A stretch of DNA of 57,655 nucleotides, from NCBI RefSeq assembly GCF_000423585.1, contig NZ_AUIG01000029.1:1-57655 (forward strand), given 5' to 3'. The position numbers and the translations under genes are program-made. The notes beneath the pieces were generated by a model, which saw only the letters and a list, made by a program, of their open reading frames with translations, made no database searches and had not been told where the DNA came from. This document shows, one piece after another, positions 8,733-17,877 of the stretch (its first letter is position 1; each line of letters opens with the position of its first letter). This DNA is from Salinimicrobium xinjiangense DSM 19287 (GTDB lineage: Bacteria; Bacteroidota; Bacteroidia; Flavobacteriales; Flavobacteriaceae).

Positions 8733-9686
8733 TTATCCTTTAAAGACTCCCATGTCAGAATACTTATCCATGCGTTTTTTCACCAATTCTACTGGTGATA
8801 AGTTTTTAAACTCATTGTAGGCATCGCTTATGGAGTTCTTTACTGTTTCGAAGGTCATTTCCCTGTTGCTGTGTGCTCCACCAAGCGGTTCCTTAACGAT
8901 CTCATCAATAAGTTTTTGTTTCTTCATGTCTTTGGCAGTAAGCTTAAGAGCATCGGCTGCTCTTTCCTTGTATTCCCAGCTTCTCCAAAGAATTGAGGAA
9001 CAGGATTCCGGGGAAATTACAGAATACCAGGTATTCTCCAACATCAACACCTTGTCTCCTACTCCAATTCCTAATGCTCCACCACTGGCACCTTCACCAA
9101 TGATCACAACAATGATCGGTACCTTTAAACGGGTCATTTCCAGAATATTCCTTGCAATTGCTTCTCCCTGGCCGCGCTCTTCTGCTTCAAGACCCGGATA
9201 TGCTCCAGGAGTATCGACAAATGTCACCACAGGAATTCCGAATTTTTCTGCAGATTTCATTAAGCGGAGTGCCTTGCGATAACCTTCAGGATTTGCCATT
9301 CCGAAATTTCGGTACTGACGTGTTTTTGTATTATATCCTTTTTGCTGGCCAACAAACATGTAACTCTGATCCCCAATCTTTCCGAGGCCACCAATCATGG
9401 CTTTATCATCTTTCACATTCCTGTCTCCGTGTAGCTCCAGGAAAGTTTCTCCACAAATTGCGTTGATATAATCTAAAGTATATGGACGGTTTGGATGACG
9501 GGAAAGCTGAACCCTCTGCCATGCAGTGAGATTTTTATAAATCTCTTTCTTGGTTTCGTTTAGCCTTTTTTCAATTTGACGGCAGGTAGCCGTTACGTCG
9601 ACTTCACTTTCCTTACCAATGGCACAGGCTTTTTGGTACTGCTCTTCCAACTCTTTTATTGGTAATTCAAAGTCTAAATATTCCAT
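8733..9686 (-). CDS. accA: Acetyl-CoA carboxylase carboxyltransferase subunit alpha
   Basis: Alpha subunit of the carboxyltransferase that makes malonyl-CoA for fatty acid synthesis. The 317-residue sequence opens [16 protein letters not shown] and carries the crotonase-like core motifs [31 protein letters not shown] and [13 protein letters not shown]. Length and motifs match AccA fully. A -7-like TATATTTG lies on the minus strand at 9719-9726, and a strong terminator follows. accD is not in this window. Confidence 0.96.
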   Translation of the reverse strand: MEYLDFELPIKELEEQYQKACAIGKESEVDVTATCRQIEKRLNETKKEIYKNLTAWQRVQLSRHPNRPYTLDYINAICGETFLELHGDRNVKDDKAMIGGLGKIGDQSYMFVGQQKGYNTKTRQYRNFGMANPEGYRKALRLMKSAEKFGIPVVTFVDTPGAYPGLEAEERGQGEAIARNILEMTRLKVPIIVVIIGEGASGGALGIGVGDKVLMLENTWYSVISPESCSSILWRSWEYKERAADALKLTAKDMKKQKLIDEIVKEPLGGAHSNREMTFETVKNSISDAYNEFKNLSPVELVKKRMDKYSDMGVFKG

Positions 9687-9732
9687 AATGAGTTATGGGT
9701 TTGTTTTAAATTAGCTTACAAATATAAGAAAC

Positions 9733-10656
9733 TTAAAAGGTAGCTTCCGGTTGTTTTTTAATTTTTCTCCTTGTCTTCAGAAAGCCATTTAAGATTACCG
9801 TACTCAAGATTATTGCCGCTCCATAATAAAATTCAGGATTCATGGCTTCTTCACTGCCAAAGACCCAAAAAGCCAGTAAAATCCCGTAGACTGGCTCAAG
9901 ATTAATGGTGAGCATTATGGTGTACGGACTTAAATGCCGCATTACTGCCACCGAAGCAATGAAAGCATAGGCAGTACATACAGAAGCAAGTATAAGGAGA
10001 TATCCCCAATCGGCCGAAGAAATATTGAAAAATTCCCTTCCGAAGCCTGCATTATTACTTCCAAAGAAAGTCAGGATCAAAAGATAAATTGTGATTGCTC
10101 CGGTCCCGGTAAGGAGTTCGTAAAATGAGATTACTGAAGCATCTTCTTTTTTTGCCAGCTTCCCGTTAATTAGCGAAAAAACTGCGGCAAGAAAAGCTGA
10201 AATAAGGGCCAATATAATTCCCGCCAGATATTCCGTCTCTACTTTAAATATGATATAAAGTCCGAATATCACGATCAAACCAAAGAGGATCTCATACCAG
10301 ATCACCTTCCGCTTATAAAAGATCGGTTCCAGGATAGAAGTAAAAAAAGCTCCGGAAGAAAGAATTGCAAGGGTGATCGAGACATTAGAAACTTTAATGG
10401 CACCAAAGAAACTAAGCCAATGTGCCGCTATTACTACTCCTGCAATCAACATTACCAAAACCCGCTTTGGAGCCAGCCGCAATCTTTTCTTCTTCCATTT
10501 GATCCAGATAAATATGAATCCGCTTGCCAGGAGCATGCGGTACCAGACTAGCGGAACAGCATCAAGAGAGATCAATGCACCGAGAACTGCCGTAAATCCC
10601 CAGATGAACACAATCAAGTGAAAATGGAGATAGCTCTTTATTTTATCGCTTGGCAT
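9733..10656 (-). CDS. EamA-family (DMT) transporter
   Basis: A 307-residue inner-membrane protein with about ten transmembrane helices in two EamA repeats, the drug/metabolite transporter layout. HLIVFIWGFTAVLGALI opens the first repeat and LEPVYGILLAFWVFGSEE lies in the second, both typical. Substrate cannot be predicted. Its start overlaps the end of the LptF/G gene by 14 bases, so it belongs to the tgt-LptF/G-EamA transcription unit. Confidence 0.88.
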   Translation of the reverse strand: MPSDKIKSYLHFHLIVFIWGFTAVLGALISLDAVPLVWYRMLLASGFIFIWIKWKKKRLRLAPKRVLVMLIAGVVIAAHWLSFFGAIKVSNVSITLAILSSGAFFTSILEPIFYKRKVIWYEILFGLIVIFGLYIIFKVETEYLAGIILALISAFLAAVFSLINGKLAKKEDASVISFYELLTGTGAITIYLLILTFFGSNNAGFGREFFNISSADWGYLLILASVCTAYAFIASVAVMRHLSPYTIMLTINLEPVYGILLAFWVFGSEEAMNPEFYYGAAIILSTVILNGFLKTRRKIKKQPEATF

Positions 10657-11719
10657 TCCAGAGCAGATAAATTGCTAAGATTCCGAAGAAAACATTGGGA
10701 AACCATACCGCTATTAAAGGAGAAAAAGTGCTTTGTTCTGCGATAGTTCCAAAAACCTTATCCATAAAAACGAATATAAAGGCAAGGGTTATACCTAAAG
10801 CGAGGTTAACCCCCATTCCTCCTCGGCGTTTCATAGAAGATACAGCTACTGCAATTACGGTAAGAATATATGCTGAAACGGGTAAGCTCCAGCGTTTGTA
10901 GGCCACTACTTTATAACGATTGATATTTCCAGAGCCTCTTCTCTTTTCCTGTTCAATAAAATCCCGCAATTCCTGGTAATTCAAAGTTTCTGCCATATAG
11001 GTAACAGGAGTAAGGTCTTCAAATTCAAAAGGCATGACTGTGTCCTTGCTTATTTCAGAATAAAGCAAATCTCCCTCTTCTCCTATAATTCTTTTGTTGT
11101 AATTAGTAAGGGTGTAGGTAGAATCTTCTTCATTAAGTTTTAGTCTGGAAGCACTGATCTTGAAACGCAGCTCATTTCCCTCGAAGTGTTCAAGAGTGAA
11201 ATTCCTTGCTGAATTCGTCCGGGGCTGAAAGTGAGAAGCATAGATATACTCATTGTCGTTGATCTGCCTGTAAACATCACTGGTTTCCTGTACTTCGGCC
11301 CCACGTTTAAGGTAGGTATATTTGAATTCATTAAAACCCTTGCTTGCATTTGGAGCGAGATACATTCCCATTATGAGAGCTAACGCACTCACTATTGTGG
11401 ACCCGATAAGATAAGGGCGTAAAAATCGCCAAAAAGAGACCCCACTGCTCAAAAATGCAATTATTTCTGTATTCTGTGCCAGCTTGGAAGTGAACCAGAT
11501 TACAGACAGGAAGAGAAATAAAGGAAATAGGAGGTTTGAAAAGTAAATGGTAAAATCGATATAGTAATTCACAACTTCCCAGAATGGAACCTCATTCTCA
11601 AGGATCTTGTCAATCTTTTCTGCGATATTGATGGTAATCCCAATTGGAATAAACAAAAACAGCATAAGAACAAATGTTCCCAGATATCGTTTTAATATGT
11701 ACCAGTCGAGGATCTTCAA
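10643..11719 (-). CDS. LptF/LptG family permease
   Basis: Inner-membrane subunit of the lipopolysaccharide transport machine, which extracts LPS and passes it to the periplasmic bridge. The 358-residue protein has three N-terminal helices (MKILDWYILKRYLGTFVLML...), a periplasmic beta-jellyroll of about 150 residues with NDNEYIYASHF, and three C-terminal helices. The start ILDWYILKRYL is typical of Bacteroidota YjgP/YjgQ proteins. It sits one base after tgt and overlaps the EamA gene, a tight operon. Sequence alone does not separate LptF from LptG here. Confidence 0.9.
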   Translation of the reverse strand: MKILDWYILKRYLGTFVLMLFLFIPIGITINIAEKIDKILENEVPFWEVVNYYIDFTIYFSNLLFPLFLFLSVIWFTSKLAQNTEIIAFLSSGVSFWRFLRPYLIGSTIVSALALIMGMYLAPNASKGFNEFKYTYLKRGAEVQETSDVYRQINDNEYIYASHFQPRTNSARNFTLEHFEGNELRFKISASRLKLNEEDSTYTLTNYNKRIIGEEGDLLYSEISKDTVMPFEFEDLTPVTYMAETLNYQELRDFIEQEKRRGSGNINRYKVVAYKRWSLPVSAYILTVIAVAVSSMKRRGGMGVNLALGITLAFIFVFMDKVFGTIAEQSTFSPLIAVWFPNVFFGILAIYLLWNAKR

Positions 11720-11720
11720 A

Positions 11721-12851
11721 TTACAGGCGTTTGTTCATTTGCTGCACCATCTTATTTTTCCAGGAAACAAAATCCCCTGCTAATATATGTTTTCTGGCCT
11801 CACGAACCAACCACAAGTAGAAGCCGAGATTGTGCATGGTTGCAATTTGCTTGCCAAGCATTTCATTGACCGAAAACAAATGTTTTAAATATGCTTTAGT
11901 ATAATCCCTGTCAACATAAGTCGCACCCGACTCATCTATAGGTGAAAAATCATCCTCCCATTTTTTATTTTTAATGTTGATCGTGCCATGTGCAGTAAAA
12001 AGCATTCCGTTCCTGGCATTACGGGTGGGCATCACACAATCAAACATATCCACTCCCAGCGCGATATTTTCCAGAATATTAATTGGAGTTCCTACCCCCA
12101 TCAGGTATCTCGGCTTCTCTTTTGGAAGGATATTCGTTACCACTTCGGTCATGGCGTACATCTCTTCTGCAGGTTCCCCGACAGAGAGCCCCCCAATGGC
12201 ATTCCCTTCTGCACCGGCAGCAGCTATATATTCGGCAGATTGCTCTCTTAGATCCTTATATGTACTGCCCTGTACAATTGGAAACAAAGACTGTGAATAC
12301 CCATATAAAGGTGGTGTCTTTTCGAAATGTGTAATACACCTGTCTAGCCATCTATGGGTGCGGTGCATGGAATTTTTAGCGTAGCGGTAATCACAGGGAT
12401 AGGGAGTACATTCATCAAAAGCCATGATAATATCGGCCCCTATCATTCGCTGAATCTCCATAACATTCTCGGGAGTGAAATTATGATATGATCCGTCAAT
12501 ATGGGATTTGAACCTCACACCTTCTTCTTTGATCTTACGCCTTTCTGAAAGAGAATATACCTGATATCCACCACTGTCGGTAAGTATATTCCGGTCCCAG
12601 TTCATGAACTTGTGGAGACCGCCGGCTTTCTTCAAAATTTCAGTTTGAGGCCGAAGATAGAGATGATAGGTGTTCCCTAGAATAATATCTGGATTCACCT
12701 GTTCCTTAAGGTCTTTTTGACTTATACCTTTTACTGTCGCTATGGTCCCCACCGGCATAAAAATGGGAGTTTCAATAATTCCGTGGTCTGTAGTAATCAC
12801 TCCGGCACGTGCACTACTGCCGGGATCGGTCACTGCTAATTCAAATTTCAT
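11721..12851 (-). CDS. tgt: Queuine tRNA-ribosyltransferase (TGT)
   Basis: Exchanges guanine 34 for a queuine precursor in tRNAs with GUN anticodons. I place the start at the ATG at 12851, giving MKFELAVTDPGSSARAGVIT and 376 residues; a longer frame from 12872 adds seven residues that do not look conserved. Motifs include GTIATVKG, the catalytic Asp in ILTDSGGYQVYSLS, MAFDECTPYP, GGLSVGEP, and the zinc-site region near the C-terminus; DCVMPTRNARNG contains the second catalytic Asp. First gene of the tgt-LptF/G-EamA operon. Confidence 0.95.
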   Translation of the reverse strand: MKFELAVTDPGSSARAGVITTDHGIIETPIFMPVGTIATVKGISQKDLKEQVNPDIILGNTYHLYLRPQTEILKKAGGLHKFMNWDRNILTDSGGYQVYSLSERRKIKEEGVRFKSHIDGSYHNFTPENVMEIQRMIGADIIMAFDECTPYPCDYRYAKNSMHRTHRWLDRCITHFEKTPPLYGYSQSLFPIVQGSTYKDLREQSAEYIAAAGAEGNAIGGLSVGEPAEEMYAMTEVVTNILPKEKPRYLMGVGTPINILENIALGVDMFDCVMPTRNARNGMLFTAHGTINIKNKKWEDDFSPIDESGATYVDRDYTKAYLKHLFSVNEMLGKQIATMHNLGFYLWLVREARKHILAGDFVSWKNKMVQQMNKRL

Positions 12852-13277
12852 AGAAGATTTTAATGGGCGCAAAGATAGTTAATTTTAATAGTCAGTGGGC
12901 AGTGGTCAGTGGGCAGAAATGGAAGTTAGATTTTAAAAGTGAGACTATAGAAGGAAATCTGCGAAGATCTGCGGGATCAGCGGGAAATGGAAATCAAAAA
13001 CCAAATTCCAATACCCAATACCCAAAATCCCAAGTCCAATATTGCGACCGAACCACTTTTTTCAGTTCCCGGCTCCCAATTCCCGCCTCTCGTCTCCCGT
13101 TTCCCGTTTCCCGATTCTCGATTCTCGATTCTCTATTTCCGGTTCCGGAATTAACTAATTAACCAGTTCCTATTTAACTATTACCAACTGTTAACAGCTT
13201 TTGATAAGAAATGAGTCATGTTGATTTCCAAAGCATTGATAAAATAGTATTTTTGCAACACATTTAATTAAAACCAG
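12852..13277. other. Intergenic region with short word repeats
   Basis: No gene is supported in this gap. It holds three blocks of degenerate tandem words: CAGTGGG/CAGTGGT units at 12893-12916, CCAAATTCCAATACCCAATA-type words around 13000-13045, and CCCGTTTCCCGATTCTCGATT-type words around 13080-13142. An open frame through the gap (12863-13162) is low-complexity and follows the repeats, so it is not called. A -7-like TATTTTTG at 13248-13255 probably serves the transketolase genes. Confidence 0.7.
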
Positions 13278-14123
13278 ATGCCAAACACACAACAATTAGA
13301 AGATTTTATCACCCAGGTGAGAAGGGACATTGTAAGGCAGGTTCACAAGGTAAATTCCGGTCACCCGGGAGGATCTTTGGGCTGTGCCGAATTTATTTCT
13401 GTGCTTTACCAGGAAGTGATGGATCGTAAGGAAGGATTTGATATGGACGGTAAAGGAGAAGATCTCTTCTTCCTTTCCAATGGTCATATTTCTCCTGTTT
13501 TTTACAGCGTTCTTGCCCGCAGCGGATATTTCCCCGTGGAGGAACTAAATACTTTTAGACTCATCGATTCCCGCCTGCAGGGACACCCTACAACGCATGA
13601 AGGTCTACCCGGCGTACGTGTGGCTTCAGGATCCTTGGGACAGGGAATGTCTGTTGCCATTGGTGCAGCAAACTCTAAAAAACTTAATGGAGATAAGCAT
13701 CTGGTTTATTCTCTACACGGCGACGGTGAGCTTCAGGAGGGCCAGAACTGGGAGGCAATCATGTATGCCGCCGCCAATAAAGTAGACAATCTCATTTCTA
13801 CTGTAGATCGCAATTATCAGCAAATTGATGGTTGTACAGATGACGTTCTGCCAATGGGAGATCTCAAGGTGAAATTTGAAGCTTTTGGCTGGGATGTCCT
13901 GGAAATAGAAAATGGTAACGACATACAACAGGTTGTTGATGGGCTTAAAGAGGCTAAAAGCAGAACCGGAAAGGGGAAACCCGTTTGTATCCTATTAAAT
14001 ACTGAAATGGGCCACGGGGTAGATTTCATGATGGGAAGTCACAAATGGCATGGTGTTGCTCCAAATGACGAGCAGCTGGAAACAGCTCTTGCTCAAAACC
14101 CTGAAACTTTAGGTGACTATTAG
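13278..14123 (+). CDS. Transketolase, N-terminal subunit
   Basis: Thiamine-diphosphate-binding half of a split transketolase, which moves two-carbon units between sugar phosphates in the pentose phosphate pathway. The 281-residue protein has KVNSGHPGGSLGCAEF, LSNGHISPVFYSVL, GSLGQGMSVAIGAANS and the ThDP motif starting GDGELQEGQNWEA and ending near NLISTVDRN. The partner C-terminal half follows 107 bases downstream, so this is a natural two-gene arrangement and not a frameshift: each half has its own start and stop and the spacer is non-coding. Confidence 0.94.
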   Translation: MPNTQQLEDFITQVRRDIVRQVHKVNSGHPGGSLGCAEFISVLYQEVMDRKEGFDMDGKGEDLFFLSNGHISPVFYSVLARSGYFPVEELNTFRLIDSRLQGHPTTHEGLPGVRVASGSLGQGMSVAIGAANSKKLNGDKHLVYSLHGDGELQEGQNWEAIMYAAANKVDNLISTVDRNYQQIDGCTDDVLPMGDLKVKFEAFGWDVLEIENGNDIQQVVDGLKEAKSRTGKGKPVCILLNTEMGHGVDFMMGSHKWHGVAPNDEQLETALAQNPETLGDY

Positions 14124-14188
14124 CCACACCCAATTTCCCCAAAGAGGAGCTTGATCTTGACAAAATGAAAATTATTAACACTTAAATA

Positions 14189-14230
14189 CACGCCCTAACT
14201 CCCCTCCTTTGGAGGGGCCGGGGGAGGCTT
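14189..14230. repeat. REP-like GC palindrome between transketolase halves
   Basis: CTCCCCTCC TTT GGAGGGG followed by CCGGGGGAGG forms a strong nested palindrome directly before the ATG of the second transketolase gene. Related GC-rich palindromes occur at 53.1, 54.07 and 54.27 kb, so this appears to be a dispersed intergenic element. Confidence 0.6.
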
Positions 14231-15184
14231 ATGAAAAAATATACAGATACAGGAAAAAAGGATACACGCTCAGGATTTGGAGACGGCCTTACCGAACTGG
14301 GTAGAACTAATCCTAATGTAGTTGCACTTTGTGCAGATTTGGTAGGTTCCCTGAAAATGCAGGATTTCATTGATGAAAATCCCGAAAGGTTCTTCCAGGT
14401 AGGAATTGCTGAAGCCAATATGATGGGGATTGCAGCAGGTTTGACCATTGGCGGAAAAATCCCTTTTACGGGAACTTTTGCGAATTTCTCTACAGGAAGG
14501 GTTTACGATCAAATAAGGCAGTCAATTGCTTATTCTGACAAAAATGTGAAAATTTGCGCTTCTCATGCCGGCTTAACCCTGGGAGAAGACGGCGCAACTC
14601 ACCAGATACTGGAAGATATTGGTTTGATGAAGATGTTGCCGGGAATGACCGTGATCAATACCTGTGACTACAACCAGACTAAAGCGGCAACTATTGCAAT
14701 AGCAGAGCATCATGGTCCTGTATATCTTCGGTTTGGAAGGCCTAAAGTTGCCAACTTCACTCCTGAAGATCAGAAATTTGAGATAGGGAAAGCAGTAATG
14801 CTTAATGAAGGTAAGGATGTAACTATAATCGCTACGGGTCATTTGGTATGGGAAGCACTTCAGGCCGCAGAACAGCTTGAAGAACAAGGCGTTTCGGCTG
14901 AAGTGATCAATATTCACACCATTAAGCCACTGGATGAAGCTGCCATTCTTGCTTCAGTAGGAAAGACAGGTTGTGTAGTAACTGCAGAGGAACACAACTT
15001 CCTTGGCGGACTTGGGGAAAGCGTGGCCAGGACTCTGGTTCAGAATCATCCTGCACCTCAGGAATTCGTTGCCACTATGGACACCTTTGGTGAAAGCGGA
15101 ACACCTGAGCAACTCATGCAAAAATATGGCCTTAATGCTGCGGCAATTGTCAAAGCCGCACAAAAGGTTATGAAAAGAAAATAG
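14231..15184 (+). CDS. Transketolase, C-terminal subunit
   Basis: Pyrimidine-binding and C-terminal half of the split transketolase. The 317-residue protein opens [20 protein letters not shown] and includes [11 protein letters not shown], the Glu-containing [15 protein letters not shown] (catalytic Glu that activates ThDP), and [18 protein letters not shown]. The C-terminal regulatory-type domain with [15 protein letters not shown]-like sequence ([15 protein letters not shown]) completes it. It acts with the gene just upstream and ends at a near-perfect palindromic terminator. Confidence 0.94.
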   Translation: MKKYTDTGKKDTRSGFGDGLTELGRTNPNVVALCADLVGSLKMQDFIDENPERFFQVGIAEANMMGIAAGLTIGGKIPFTGTFANFSTGRVYDQIRQSIAYSDKNVKICASHAGLTLGEDGATHQILEDIGLMKMLPGMTVINTCDYNQTKAATIAIAEHHGPVYLRFGRPKVANFTPEDQKFEIGKAVMLNEGKDVTIIATGHLVWEALQAAEQLEEQGVSAEVINIHTIKPLDEAAILASVGKTGCVVTAEEHNFLGGLGESVARTLVQNHPAPQEFVATMDTFGESGTPEQLMQKYGLNAAAIVKAAQKVMKRK

Positions 15185-15203
15185 CTTCGGGTTAGCTTCT
15201 GAA

Positions 15204-15250
15204 ATAAAAGCCTTTCAAAAATGTCATTTTTGGAAGGCTTTTATTTTTTA
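15204..15250 (+). terminator. Terminator after transketolase
   Basis: A 20-base-pair stem (15204-15223 with 15225-15244) around a single central base, containing the core CAAAAATGTCATTTTTG, followed by TTTTTT. The same core occurs in terminators at 27.2 and 53.1 kb. Confidence 0.85.
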
Positions 15251-15282
15251 AAAATATTTTCTTGTTCAAAGCGTTTTAATCA

Positions 15283-15909
15283 ATGAACTTAAAAAAACCT
15301 ATTATGAAGAATTACCTGTTTATTTTATTGTTATGCTCTACCTCTGCCCTTTTTGCCCAAAGCGGATTTGGAGTAAAGGGCGGACTCAATTACGGAGATA
15401 ATGGAGAAATTGCTTATACAGATATAACAAATGCCGGCGAAGATATCATGAAAGGCGGTGACAGCAAAGTGGGCTATCATTTTGGATTGTTTTACCGTGC
15501 CGATCTCGGAGGATTCTTTCTGCGGCCCGAATTGTTGTATACCAAAACCAAAAGCTCCTATGAATATAACGATCAGGAGGCCGATTATAATGTTTCCAAA
15601 ATAGATCTTCCGGTTTTGCTTGGAATGGACATTTTGGGACCACTAAATGTTTTTGCAGGCCCCAGCCTTCAATACATATTAGAAAACGACTTTGATGGAG
15701 TCTCCCTGGGAGACGTTGAAAATGAATTTACAGTTGGCGCACAGTTTGGAGTCGGAATCAAACTGGGCAGTATAGGCCTGGATGTGAGGTATGAAAGAGC
15801 TTTAAAGGAAAATGAAGCAACAGTTCTGGACCTAAGTGGCGGCGAAGGACTTCAAAGGGTGGATACCCGACCCAACCAGCTTATATTTAGTCTCTCGGTC
15901 AAGCTTTAA
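15283..15909 (+). CDS. PorT-like outer-membrane beta-barrel protein
   Basis: A 208-residue protein with a signal peptide ending near FAQ (ILLLCSTSALFAQ) and then alternating beta-strand sequence rich in Gly and aromatics: GFGVKGGLNYGD, YHFGLFYRADL, FFLRPELLYTK, NVFAGPSLQYIL, GIKLGSIGLDVRYERAL, ending LIFSLSVKL. That matches the small outer-membrane barrel (OMP_b-brl / PorT-like) family of Bacteroidota. Start may be the ATG at 15283 or, better placed for the signal peptide, at 15304. It is flanked by terminators on both sides and so is monocistronic. Function unknown. Confidence 0.82.
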   Translation: MNLKKPIMKNYLFILLLCSTSALFAQSGFGVKGGLNYGDNGEIAYTDITNAGEDIMKGGDSKVGYHFGLFYRADLGGFFLRPELLYTKTKSSYEYNDQEADYNVSKIDLPVLLGMDILGPLNVFAGPSLQYILENDFDGVSLGDVENEFTVGAQFGVGIKLGSIGLDVRYERALKENEATVLDLSGGEGLQRVDTRPNQLIFSLSVKL

Positions 15910-15930
15910 AAGCTTCCTGTTCATTACATA

Positions 15931-15960
15931 ATAAAAGCCCCTTTCGGGGCTTTTATTAGT
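15931..15960. terminator. Bidirectional terminator between converging genes
   Basis: ATAAAAGCCCC pairs with GGGGCTTTTAT over a TTTC loop, with A-tracts and T-tracts on the two sides. It lies exactly between the convergent barrel protein and FKBP-type lipoprotein genes. Confidence 0.85.
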
Positions 15961-16867
15961 TATTCTTATCCAGGTAATTTGGAGTTCCGTCTCCGGTTGA
16001 ATCAGGATAAGGTATTATAATATTCCCATCCTCATCAGAGATCTCCTCCCGGGTGGGAATAAAATCTCCATCATCGTCTCTGTCAACATAATTAGGTATT
16101 CCATCCCCGTCTGTATCATCATTCTCTACACGTTGATCACCATTTATATCTTCCATCCAGGAAGGCACCCCATCATTGTCATGGTCGGCTTCATTTACGC
16201 CATAGAGTTTAAAAGTAAAAACCAGGGGACTATAGGAAGGAATGGTAGGTTGTGGACCATTGAAATAAGCTAAACCTGAAGGCAGGAACATAGCTCCAAT
16301 CCCGAAGTCATTATTCCATTTGACTGTATTATCTGGAAGGATTTCAAAGCCTGAGGCTCCCCTGAATTCGGTCATAGCCTGTCCAAAACCGGCAACTGTT
16401 CTTGTAAGATCAAACCAAACCGGATTTCTGGAAGTATCAAAAACAGTCCGGTTCAAAAGAGAACCTTCATAAGCTACAAAAGTCGAATCGCTGAATTTTG
16501 GTTTAGGTTGCTCGGCTGCCCCTTCTCTTACTTTCAAAATATAAAGCGTATAATCCACCCCCTGATAATTGAAAACTTTACTTTCCAAATCAGGTGATGC
16601 ACTTAAAGGAGTTTTATCTGCATTTGCCGCATTAATAGTATCTATTTTTATAGTATAATCGAATTCTGCAGGAGGATTTTGAAAGTCCTCATAATTGTAA
16701 TAGTGAGTGTCCAGGTATTCCTGCAGCGCTGCCTGATCTGCTATCTCCTGCTCTCCTCTGTCCCGTGGTGGAATTACTTCTGCACCCGGATCATCGTCCT
16801 TATCACAGGAAACGCTAAAAAGAGCAATAAAAAGGGGTAAAAGCAATAATTTATTCAATCTCATCAA
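15956..16867 (-). CDS. FKBP-type peptidyl-prolyl isomerase lipoprotein with Ca-binding Asp-rich tail
   Basis: A 303-residue lipoprotein: hydrophobic start and lipobox ending in Cys21 (FSVSC), then an acidic linker. The middle (about 125-230) has FKBP features (SDSTFVAYEGSLLNRTVFDTS, GFGQAMTEFRGASGFEIL, LVFTFKLYGV). The C-terminus (about 231-303) has thrombospondin type 3-like calcium motifs (DHDNDGVPSWMED, DTDGDGIPNYVDRDDDGD, DSTGDGTPNYLDKNN). The fold supports a periplasmic or surface chaperone; whether it is an active isomerase is not clear. Such FKBP lipoproteins in flavobacteria are related to the gliding-associated GldI, but this one is not next to gld genes. Confidence 0.82.
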   Translation of the reverse strand: MMRLNKLLLLPLFIALFSVSCDKDDDPGAEVIPPRDRGEQEIADQAALQEYLDTHYYNYEDFQNPPAEFDYTIKIDTINAANADKTPLSASPDLESKVFNYQGVDYTLYILKVREGAAEQPKPKFSDSTFVAYEGSLLNRTVFDTSRNPVWFDLTRTVAGFGQAMTEFRGASGFEILPDNTVKWNNDFGIGAMFLPSGLAYFNGPQPTIPSYSPLVFTFKLYGVNEADHDNDGVPSWMEDINGDQRVENDDTDGDGIPNYVDRDDDGDFIPTREEISDEDGNIIIPYPDSTGDGTPNYLDKNN

Positions 16868-16941
16868 AACCTAATTTAGGGCCGCAAGATACAATATTCT
16901 TGTATTTTTGCTGATGATCGTTAGACTTTTACTGTAAAAAT

Positions 16942-17331
16942 ATGAGAGTAGATAAATATTTATGGAGCGTGCGGTATTATAAAACCCGAAGTATTGCGAC
17001 AGAAGCATGTAAACAGGGAAAAGTAAGAGTAAATGAACAGGTGGTAAAGCCTTCCAGAGAAGTCTATGCTACAGATAAGATCTCAATAAGAAAGAATCAG
17101 ATCAACTATCAGATCGAGGTGCTGGATATACCAAAAAGTCGCATTGGCGCAAAGCTTTCCAGTCTCTATGTAAAGGATATAACTCCAAAAGAGGAATTCG
17201 AAAAACTGGAACTATTAAAGTATTCAAGGGACTATTACCGTAAAAAAGGTACAGGCAGACCCACAAAAAAGGATCGCAGGGAACTTGATGACTGGTTCGA
17301 TCCCGAAGATGATACGGAGGAAAACACCTGA
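16942..17331 (+). CDS. S4-domain RNA-binding protein (Hsp15-like)
   Basis: A 129-residue basic protein with an S4 domain at the N-terminus (MRVDKYLWSVRYYKTRSIATEACKQGKVRVN...). This is the Hsp15/YrfH type, which in E. coli recognises stalled 50S subunits carrying peptidyl-tRNA. The tail is charged (GRPTKKDRRELDDWFDPEDD). A -7-like TATTTTTG at 16903-16910 precedes it. The phosphoribosyltransferase gene starts 42 bases after its stop. Confidence 0.86.
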   Translation: MRVDKYLWSVRYYKTRSIATEACKQGKVRVNEQVVKPSREVYATDKISIRKNQINYQIEVLDIPKSRIGAKLSSLYVKDITPKEEFEKLELLKYSRDYYRKKGTGRPTKKDRRELDDWFDPEDDTEENT

Positions 17332-17373
17332 TGTTTTTATATTGCGGTTTGCTATCTTTGAAAAAAATCACAC

Positions 17374-17877
17374 ATGGAGAAAACATCTGTCCTTATTCTT
17401 GACCACCAGCAGATCAATCATAAGATCAAAAGAATTGCCTACCAGATCTATGAAAGTAATGTGGAAGAGGAAGAGGTTATTCTTGCCGGAATAAGCAGGA
17501 GCGGCTATGAACTCGCTCTCAAATTAAAGGAGGAACTTCAAAGTATTTCCGATCTCAAAGTGCTTATGTGTGAAGTCAAAATTAATAAGAAGAATCCTTT
17601 AGAGAAGATCACCACAAGTCTCCCTTCCCGGGATTATAAAGATAAAGCTCTTGTATTAATTGATGATGTACTTAATTCCGGCACAACCTTGATATACGGT
17701 GTAAAACATTTTCTTGATGTTCCACTCAAAAGGTTTAAAACTGCTGTCCTGGTGGACCGGAGTCACAAAAAATACCCTGTAAAAGCAGATTTTAAAGGCA
17801 TCTCTCTTTCCACTTCAATTCATGAAACGGTGAAGGTAACATTTGAGGAAAAAAAGGACCGTGCAGAATTAGTTTAA
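17374..17877 (+). CDS. Phosphoribosyltransferase family protein
   Basis: A 167-residue type I PRTase-fold protein. The PRPP-binding loop is clear as LVLIDDVLNSGTTLIYG (about 90-106), and the spacing resembles PyrR-like proteins. It may be a regulatory or nucleotide-salvage PRTase; substrate is not predictable, and the downstream and upstream genes give no pyrimidine context. Its end overlaps the convergent aroK gene by nine bases. Confidence 0.85.
   Translation: MEKTSVLILDHQQINHKIKRIAYQIYESNVEEEEVILAGISRSGYELALKLKEELQSISDLKVLMCEVKINKKNPLEKITTSLPSRDYKDKALVLIDDVLNSGTTLIYGVKHFLDVPLKRFKTAVLVDRSHKKYPVKADFKGISLSTSIHETVKVTFEEKKDRAELV

Noticed and set aside
12863-13162. Open frame of 99 codons upstream of transketolase
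   Set aside because: It follows the repeated words (SRLPIPASRLPFPVSRF), has no family motif, and shares no conserved start region. It is a by-product of low-complexity DNA.
13278-15184. Transketolase possibly broken by frameshift
   Set aside because: The halves are separated by a non-coding 107-base spacer and each has its own start, stop and complete domains. Split transketolases of this type are common.
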